From positions 1,364,001 through 1,428,000 of the forward strand of contig NZ_CP041403.1 in assembly GCF_014844135.1 (NCBI RefSeq): 64,000 nt of DNA, written 5' to 3'. The position numbers were made by a program, and so were the translations under genes. Below, piece after piece: positions 24,151 to 31,600 of the stretch. Every line of letters begins with the position of its first letter. Within the stretch, counting starts at the first letter, position 1. Under the pieces are notes generated by a model. That model was not told where the DNA came from, did not search any database, and saw only the letters and a list, made by a program, of their open reading frames with translations. The stretch comes from Arcobacter sp. FWKO B (GTDB lineage: Bacteria; Campylobacterota; Campylobacteria; Campylobacterales; Arcobacteraceae).

Positions 24151-24260
24151 ATCTGGTTTATTCATAAGACAATCCCAGTCATAGACTGGGGTTCCATTAT
24201 CCAAAAAAAGTAAGACCCCAAAATGAGACTTTTCTTAAATTTTTTTAAACTTCTCCTTTT

Positions 24261-24395
24261 TTAATCTACTTGCTTATCAAGAATATTATTACATATACTT
24301 AATAGCTCTGGCAATCCATATCTGATAGCTGTTTCTATGATAGATAAATTTACACCATCATAATCATGGGCTATGAATGTTATATCTTTAGACAT
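24261..24395 (-). pseudogene. HepT toxin remnant
   Basis: A 44-codon frame MSKDITFIAHDYDGVNLSII...KQVD. The IAHDYDGVN piece corresponds to the HEPN R-x4-H-x-Y region plus the following helix, but the N-terminal two thirds and the catalytic Arg are missing. An internal deletion seems to have joined the start region to the C-terminal third, since the ATG still overlaps the end of the upstream MntA frame. Confidence 0.6.
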
Positions 24396-24522
24396 ATATA
24401 GCCTTTGAGGCAATATCATCTTTTATTTTTGGATTAAGTCCTGATGGAGATGTCAAATCCACTCCAAATATAAAACATATTTCTTTTTCCGATAAAATAT
24501 ATATAATTGCAATATTATTACT
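24388..24522 (-). pseudogene. MntA antitoxin remnant cut by the IS
   Basis: Open frame ending GVDLTSPSGLNPKIKDDIASK, then AIYV and stop. It aligns with the end of the intact MntA at 22.6 kb (IDLVRDETLKPQIKSYIQKD, then ISYV). Upstream it runs through ILSEKE to the edge of the IS, and no N-terminal half is found on the other side, so the gene is truncated. Confidence 0.6.
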
Positions 24523-24527
24523 AAATA

Positions 24528-26010
24528 ACTCAACTTTCGCAGATAAAACCTAACTGTTTTTTAGTGTAAACCCTGAGCATTAGGATAATCTGTTCCAAAT
24601 CTTTATTTCTCTTGACAATTTCTTGGGCTTGAACTAGTTGTTCTAATATTTTTATAAATAGTTCCATCGAAATTGCAAGGGTTTCAAGCTGACACTCTAA
24701 ATTTCTGAAAAGTTCTCCTAATGTTTGTGGTTCATTATTGATACGATTGATATAGCTTGTAAGGTTATAAGCAAGGAAAGATAGAGTAATCCTAGCAATG
24801 AGTGCTTCGTAAATTCTATTTTCTTCTTTACCAAATTGGAAATACTCTCGCAAATCTTTATATCCTTGTTCAATATTCCATCGTTTTTTATAGGTATTGA
24901 TAATTTCAATATCTGATAAATTTGTATTTGTTGAAATAATTGAAATAAGATTATCTTTTGTTTTTATAAAAACTATTTTAATTCTACCAAGTGTTTTATG
25001 TGTAGTTGTAGTTGAGGCATAAGAGTATTTAATAGAATTATAGTTACCTAGTTTAGAAGATTTATGACTTTTTACTCGAGTGTACAGTCTTTCAAGTGTT
25101 TTATATTTTCCTGTAAATTGCCAAATTCTATTTGATTTTGATAATCTTGCAATTACATCAAGACCTTTTTCTTTTATTTCATAAATAAAATTTGGTTTGG
25201 CATACCAACTATCAACAAGTAAATAATCTGCATATATTCCAGATTTTAATACTCTATTTACCATTTGAAGAGCTAAATTATTTTTACTATTATTACCTTC
25301 AACTCTTCGTTTATAAGCATTACTTTTATGATGAAAATAGTTTTCATTAACATTTACAATTTGATTTTTGTTGTAGTTAATAGAAAAATCTAACATCATA
25401 TCAGTATAACAATCACTATAATTTAGTGATACAATATTCAAACCTTTTACAGTTCTATGTTCCTTATTATTCCAAAGATTTCTACAGCTTCCTTCTATAA
25501 ATTTTCCTCTTTTAATTTCAACTGTGTCATCAATAATTAATACTCTAGTATCAGCAGCCTTTTGAAGTATATGAAGTTTTGAGATTAATTTTACAGAACT
25601 TAATAGTAATAGTTTTCTCCAATTATATTTACTGTTTTTCAAAAGTCTATAATATACATCCTTTTTATAGCTATCAGAGCTTTGTTTCATAAATGTAGAG
25701 ATTCTTTTATTAATGATAAACATATATAAAAAATGTAAAATTATTAAGTATGGTGATTTTCCAATGTCTCTTTTTATAAAATTACTCTGTTTTAAAATAG
25801 AACTAAAATTTATATCTCTTAAAACAGATAATACTGGATTTTTTAATACGTTGTTCATAGCAGTTTGGATAAAATTATCAAGTCTCATAAAAAAGCCCTT
25901 TATATAGTTGATTGTCGTGATGAAATTATATCAAAAAGTACTTATTTATGGGCTTTATTGTAGCTTTTACATATAAGAAATTAATGATTTTTTATGTGCG
26001 AAAGTTGAGT
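24528..26010 (-). mobile_element. IS4-family insertion sequence, 1483 bp
   Basis: Ends: ACTCAACTTTCGCAGATAAAA (24528 inward) and ACTCAACTTTCGCACATAAAA (26010 inward, minus strand), agreeing at 20 of 21 positions. One transposase gene fills the element and its stop codon lies inside the left inverted repeat. With an intact transposase, intact ends and a clean 5-bp duplication, it appears complete and recent. It separates the toxin-antitoxin debris from the CDI locus. Confidence 0.88.
24530..25888 (-). CDS. IS4-family DDE transposase
   Basis: 452 residues. DDE core: first Asp in RVLIIDDTVEIKRGKFIEG (about residue 121), second in YADYLLVDSWYAKPNF (about 227), Glu in YKKRWNIEQGYKDLREYFQFGK (about 340). 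The insertion domain between the second Asp and the Glu is mostly beta strand, as in IS4. It is full length and unbroken, with a leader of 122 bases to the right end of the element. Confidence 0.9.
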   Translation of the reverse strand: MRLDNFIQTAMNNVLKNPVLSVLRDINFSSILKQSNFIKRDIGKSPYLIILHFLYMFIINKRISTFMKQSSDSYKKDVYYRLLKNSKYNWRKLLLLSSVKLISKLHILQKAADTRVLIIDDTVEIKRGKFIEGSCRNLWNNKEHRTVKGLNIVSLNYSDCYTDMMLDFSINYNKNQIVNVNENYFHHKSNAYKRRVEGNNSKNNLALQMVNRVLKSGIYADYLLVDSWYAKPNFIYEIKEKGLDVIARLSKSNRIWQFTGKYKTLERLYTRVKSHKSSKLGNYNSIKYSYASTTTTHKTLGRIKIVFIKTKDNLISIISTNTNLSDIEIINTYKKRWNIEQGYKDLREYFQFGKEENRIYEALIARITLSFLAYNLTSYINRINNEPQTLGELFRNLECQLETLAISMELFIKILEQLVQAQEIVKRNKDLEQIILMLRVYTKKQLGFICES

Positions 26011-26089
26011 AAATAATTTAATATTTATCTTTATTTAAGTGTAAAATAATTAAAATGCCAATTTATTATTTATGATTAAAAGGTATTGA

Positions 26090-27712
26090 ATGAGTTTTTA
26101 TATAAAAGTTTTGTTGATTTTGTGTTTTAGTCACATTTTATATGCATCAACGAATGTTGTTGAATTGATTGATAAAAAAGAACATTTTGAAAAACAAAAA
26201 GAGATATTTGAAAACTTAGAGCAAAAGCAAGATACATATATCCAACGATACGATATACAAAAGCCTGAATTGCTCGAAGTTAAAGATGAAGAGTGTTTTG
26301 TTGTAAAAAGCATAAAAGATGAAGGGATTACATTACTTTCTAATAAAAAAGAGTCTTTATACAAAGAGTATATCGGAAAATGTACTACTGTGACTGAACT
26401 TAACAATTTGACTCGTAAACTGACTGCTCTTTATATGGAAAAAGGTTATATTACTTCACAAGTATATCTTAAACCTCAAAACATATCACATGGAGATGTA
26501 ATACTATTTGCCATAGAAGGAAAAATAAAAAATATAATGCCAAATCAGAGGTATATAAATAGTGCTTTTGTAGGACAAAAAGGGGAATACCTTAATATTA
26601 GAAATCTTGAAAATGCTATAGAAACAATCAACCGCTTGGAAAGTAATCATGCGAAAATGGATTTGGTACCGAGTGATGAAGTGGGTTATACTGATATAAA
26701 TATTGAAAATAATACTACATCAAGAATAAATGGGGTATTTGGTATTAATAATTTTGGGACAAAGAAAACAGGAGATAAACAAGGCTTTATTGTCTTAAAT
26801 ATTGATAATCCTTTCGGGATAAATGATAAATTTACAGTTAGTATAAATAGTACAGACAAACACTATAAAGATGAAAACTCAATAGGTAATGGTTATGAGT
26901 ATACTATCCCTTTTGAAAGACTACTTACAACATTTAGCTATAGAGAAAGTAAATATAAACAATTTGTAAGTGGAGGTATCAATAAGTATGTATCAAGAGG
27001 TAATACCAAGACATATTCATTTGGACTTAATTATAACCTATTTCACAATCAATCACATAAAGTTACAATAGGTTCAAATATATCTCAATATCGAGCAAGA
27101 AACTTTTTGAGTGATGTACTTATTGAAACCTCAAGTTATGATTTATCTAAGATAAATACAATGATTGACTATTTGTATCAAAATACGGGCTTTTATTCTT
27201 ATATAGGTTTTGGCTATACAAAAGGGACGGATTGGTTTAATGCACATAATCCAACAGAATTAAATGAAAAATACTCTTTATATACTATAGATTTATCTGC
27301 GATGAAACGGTTTGAGTCTTTTGCATATTCTTTGAGCGGACATTATCAACACGGTAACAATCAGCTTTTTAGTACGAACCAAATAAGTATAGGTGGACAC
27401 TATAGTGTAAGAGGTTACCAAAAAGAAGGGCTTAGCGGTAATAGTGGTTTTTATGTGCGAAACGAACTTTCTTTGAACCCAACGGTGAAGTTGTTTGATA
27501 GTGTGGAACAGAGCTATTTCGTGGGATTTGATTATGGAAAAATTCAAAAAGAAAAAGATACAAACGGCGGTAAACTCTATAGTAATGTAGTAGGAATGAA
27601 ATTTAAAAAAGACAAGTTAGATATGTCGGTTTATTATGCTACGCCTCTGGCAAAGAAAGATGTATCTAAAACTGAAAAATTTTGTGGTTTTTCTGTGTCT
27701 TATAGGTTTTAA
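26090..27712 (+). CDS. Two-partner secretion outer-membrane transporter (FhaC/CdiB/ShlB family)
   Basis: 540 residues. Signal peptide to about residue 19; a helix-rich plug region with predicted coil (KKEHFEKQKEIFENLEQKQ); POTRA 1 (CFVVKSIKDEGITLLS...KCTTVTELNNLTRKLTALYMEKGYITSQVYLKPQNI) and POTRA 2; then a 16-strand barrel. Barrel motifs VRGYQKEGLSG (residues about 446-456) and FVGFDYGKI are the TpsB signatures. The protein ends in an aromatic residue (SYRF), as needed for Bam insertion. It exports the giant exoprotein two genes downstream. It is separated from the anchored mini-Rhs gene by only 3 bases. Confidence 0.93.
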   Translation: MSFYIKVLLILCFSHILYASTNVVELIDKKEHFEKQKEIFENLEQKQDTYIQRYDIQKPELLEVKDEECFVVKSIKDEGITLLSNKKESLYKEYIGKCTTVTELNNLTRKLTALYMEKGYITSQVYLKPQNISHGDVILFAIEGKIKNIMPNQRYINSAFVGQKGEYLNIRNLENAIETINRLESNHAKMDLVPSDEVGYTDINIENNTTSRINGVFGINNFGTKKTGDKQGFIVLNIDNPFGINDKFTVSINSTDKHYKDENSIGNGYEYTIPFERLLTTFSYRESKYKQFVSGGINKYVSRGNTKTYSFGLNYNLFHNQSHKVTIGSNISQYRARNFLSDVLIETSSYDLSKINTMIDYLYQNTGFYSYIGFGYTKGTDWFNAHNPTELNEKYSLYTIDLSAMKRFESFAYSLSGHYQHGNNQLFSTNQISIGGHYSVRGYQKEGLSGNSGFYVRNELSLNPTVKLFDSVEQSYFVGFDYGKIQKEKDTNGGKLYSNVVGMKFKKDKLDMSVYYATPLAKKDVSKTEKFCGFSVSYRF

Positions 27713-27715
27713 AAG

Positions 27716-28672
27716 ATGAGAAAGATTGTAATTTTATCATTTGCATTGATTTTGATTGCAAGTATTTATTATTTTTCTCAAGATAAAACAGCACTGTATA
27801 TAGTAAATAATAGTGATAGATATACATTTACAAAAACAAATCATATAAAAAGTATCGGAAATATAGAGTATATATATGATGATAACGGGTACAAAATAGC
27901 AAAAAAAGTAGATTTTCATGTAAAAGAACGGTATGTTTGGTTGGGAGAAGGTCAGTTAAAAGCAGTACTTGATGATAAAGGTAATGTATTAAGAGAATAT
28001 ATTTATGAAAATAAGTATTCTATACTCCCTAAAGGAATGACCATCAACGGTGAGAGATACGGTTTTATCTATAATCCTATGAAAAGTCTTCGTTTGGTTG
28101 TAAAGGAAAAGCAAATAGTAAAAATTATTGATTATGACCATAAAGGTTTGATTTTACAAGATACAAATAAAGAGTTAAAAGTCGATTTTGGCTATGCAGG
28201 TGGGATATGGGATGAAGATAGCAGGTTGTTGTTTTATACCCAAGGTGTATATGAGCCTATAAAAAGCCAATGGATTACAAAAGTCAAAGATATTGATATT
28301 ATAGAAAATTTAAAACAATTAAATGCCACAAAAGAAGATGAAGTTTATAAATGCAATGCAACTTTAGATGTTTATTATCATGCGTATTTATGTACAAGCA
28401 ATCAATGTGGAGGATTATATGCCACAGATTATTTAAACTACTTCAATGGCAATGGAGCAATGATAGATAATTCGTATTATTTCAATCATAATTATTGTAA
28501 GTCTTTGGATTTATCCGATGAATATGACAAAAAACTTTTTTCATCTTGTGTAAAAGAAAATATCAAACCAAAAAACAATCTTGTTTTTGACGCATTTAGG
28601 CATAACTGCCATCATGCGATGGATGAAATCATAGAACAATGTAAACAAACTTCTTTAAAAGGTAAATCATGA
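27716..28672 (+). CDS. Anchored mini-Rhs protein with Cys/His C-terminal domain
   Basis: 318 residues between the transporter and exoprotein genes. Residues 4-20 form a membrane anchor or signal. Residues 50-190 follow the Rhs repeat-associated core: RYVWLGEGQLKAVLDDKGNV, LREYIY, YGFIYNPMKSLRLV, DYDHKGLILQDT, FGYAGGIWDEDSRLLF and VYEPIKSQWITKVKDID are degenerate counterparts of the classic YxWxxxGLxRAxxD...PGRWTxxDPI pattern. Residues 210-318 are a separate domain with seven Cys and the cluster FRHNCHHAMDEII near 294-306, resembling a papain/NlpC-like or toxin-type active region. A full Rhs shell needs far more repeats, so this is a relic or a small specialised form. It overlaps the exoprotein start by 4 bases. 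Function unknown; a second effector or a maturation factor is possible. Confidence 0.6.
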   Translation: MRKIVILSFALILIASIYYFSQDKTALYIVNNSDRYTFTKTNHIKSIGNIEYIYDDNGYKIAKKVDFHVKERYVWLGEGQLKAVLDDKGNVLREYIYENKYSILPKGMTINGERYGFIYNPMKSLRLVVKEKQIVKIIDYDHKGLILQDTNKELKVDFGYAGGIWDEDSRLLFYTQGVYEPIKSQWITKVKDIDIIENLKQLNATKEDEVYKCNATLDVYYHAYLCTSNQCGGLYATDYLNYFNGNGAMIDNSYYFNHNYCKSLDLSDEYDKKLFSSCVKENIKPKNNLVFDAFRHNCHHAMDEIIEQCKQTSLKGKS

Positions 28673-31600
28673 AATTTAAACAAAGTATAGCTATTTTTGT
28701 AAGTTTTATATTGGTTGCCGAACAAACTGCTTTGTATGCTGGTGGTATAGAAGTGGATACCCAAGCACCAAGTGCAAATAAAGCAACACTACTAAATGCA
28801 CCAAATAATGTCCCTATAGTAAATATAGTAACCCCAAATTCAAGTGGACTTTCACATAATAAATTTACCAATTTCAATGTGGATAATAAAGGGCTTATTC
28901 TAAATAACTCAAAAGTAATAACAGATACTCAACTAGCAGGATATATATCATATAATCCAAATCTAACAGGCAATGAAGCAAAACTAATCTTAAATGAAGT
29001 AACAAGTACAAATAAAACATTGCTTCAAGGGTATACGGAAGTAGCAGGAAAAAGTGCAGATGTTATAATAGCAAATCCAAACGGTATCAGTGTAAACGGC
29101 GGTGGGTTTATAAATACTCCAAATGCAACTTTAACTACGGGTACACCTATGCTAAACGGTGGTGTTCTTCAAGGATTTGATGTAAGTAAAGGCAATATCA
29201 TAATAGAAGGAAGCGGATTTAACGGTAACAATATAGATAAAGTAAATCTTTACGCTAAAGCCTTGGAAATAAATTCCAAAATTTATGCTAATGAGCTAAA
29301 TGTAGTAACAGGTGAAAACAATATTTTACAAGATGGCACCGTAACATCTAAAAATCAAAGCGGAAGCGGTATATCAATAGATTCTACTTTGCTAGGAGGT
29401 ATATACGCAAATACTATCACTTTAAAAAGTACGGATAAGGGTATAGGGGTAAATCTTCCTCCTGAGGTTTTTGCACAAAACTCACTGTATTTAAGTAGTG
29501 ATGGAAATATAGTAGTATCAAAAGTATTAGCCGATAATCAAATAAATATAACTTCCAAAAGTGAAAAGATAAAATTAACAGGTGATATAACAGCAGATAA
29601 TATAACTTTAAACGCAGGAGATGAAATGTCAATATGTGAAGATAAAATTATCAAAGGGTTTAAAAATATTGATATAGCATCAAAAAGTTTATCAAACAAA
29701 GGGGAGATAAATGCACTTGATGGTATCCAAACTTCTGTAGATATTGAAGAGAGTATTGATAATCAAGGTCTAATAGGCGGTTATGATTTGGATATCAAAG
29801 CAAAAAATATAGACAATAGTGGAGCATTGTATTCCAAAAATAATATGAAAGTTACCGCACAAAATCTTGATAACTCTGGGCTAATATTGAGTAATAAAGA
29901 TATAGAACTTCTTATTCAAAATACCCTTACAAACCAAAAAGATGGTACAATATACAGTGAAGGAAATCTATCTATAGCATCTGATTCTACAAAGGATAAG
30001 ATAAATACAATCAACAACTACGGACTTATCCAATCGGATAAAAATATAGATATATCGGCAAATACTCTTAATAATACTGCACCCACACCGTCATTTAATA
30101 ATACTACTACAAGTCAAACAAAAACAGTATCAAGGGGTGGCTCAAATGACTATGATATAGTAACTACAACTATTCAAATACAAAGTATGGATATACCTAC
30201 TGATCCTGCTTTGATTTTGGCAATGGGTGATATAAATATAGATGTAAATACTTTAAATAACAACTATTCGCTTATTTCTTCCAATGAAGATATAGTGCTT
30301 AATGCAAATACGGTTAATAATATAGGAAAGGTACTAGTTTCTACCACAACAACCGTCACAAAACAATATCGTGATGAGAGATATTGTTCATCTTCTGGAC
30401 CATCTGGTACTTGTTTCAATCACAAACACAGAGCTGCGTACAGAGGTACATTAACATCTACAAAAACAGAGCGAGTACCTATGGTAAACTACGGTATTCA
30501 GGCAAAAAAGAGTATTACAGGTAATGTAGTAACATTAAATAATATCAGTGACCAGCTTAGTGGTTCTTTGAGTGATCAACAAATACTTAATAAACTAAAT
30601 ACGATAGATACTATCGAAAATGGAGTGTTCGGCTTACAAAAACTAATATTAGTTTTACAGACAAATGATGATGATATTATAACTAGTCTAAATAATGATG
30701 ATATAGAGACTTTAATATCTCAAATTAGTACACAAGATGATGTAATAGCGTTCAAAGATAATTTGGTTACTTTGAAACAAAGCGTTCAAACTGCTATTGA
30801 TGAAGATACGGCTACTCTTGATATATTGGAAAGTATCGTAAGTTCTATTAAATCACTTGGAAGTGTAGGCGGTATATCTCATGATACAAGTGAGGTTGAA
30901 AACACTATTAGTTTACTAAAAAACAATATTATCCAAGCACAAAGCTATATCACTAGTTTTGAGGCACTAAATGATACTTTGGTAACCATTACCGATGTGA
31001 CTAATAATAAGCAAGAATTACTAGATATAAATAGTGCTATGAATAATATCTTTACACAAAATTCACAGTTATTAGCCTCTCTTGATATAAGTGGATTAAA
31101 TAGCGGTTTGGAAAATGCAAGTAATACTTTGAGAAATGAAGTGAATACTGCACTTGATTTGAATGAAAATATAGAGTATAAAATCATTACCAACGATGAA
31201 GGATTGTATAAAACTAATACTAACAATTCACTTTCATCTGTAAGTGGTGTGAATTATAGCTCAAACAGTAGTGCAATAGTGGATGATATAGTATTACCAA
31301 AGGGGAAATATGGGTTGTTTTTGGTAAATAAGGCAACCACACACCCTTATTTGATAGAATCAAATCCACTATTTACAAACTATAATACCTTTATAAGCTC
31401 TGATTATATGCTAGATAAGCTTGATTTCCGACCAGAAAAGACACTCAAACGCTTAGGTGATGGAATGTATGAGACACAATTTGTAAATAATAGCATTATC
31501 CGCTTAAGTGGAGGTAGATACTTAGATGGGTATAGTTCAGATATGGAGCAATTTCAAGGACTTATGGATAACGCACTGAGTCTTCAAAGTTCTCTTGGAT

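Larger units (their letters stand above)
23929..24260. other. Gene-free stretch with transposon debris
   Basis: Contains a short frame at 23957 beginning MGRAKEYFS, reminiscent of RAYT transposase starts, a REP-like palindrome, an AAAAAGGGGACAGG motif, and a 36-codon open stretch from 24080 to 24190 carrying the right inverted-repeat copy. None is a whole gene. Confidence 0.45.
24523..26015. repeat. 5-bp target-site duplication around the IS
   Basis: AAATA at 24523-24527 and again at 26011-26015, directly outside the terminal inverted repeats. Confidence 0.8.
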
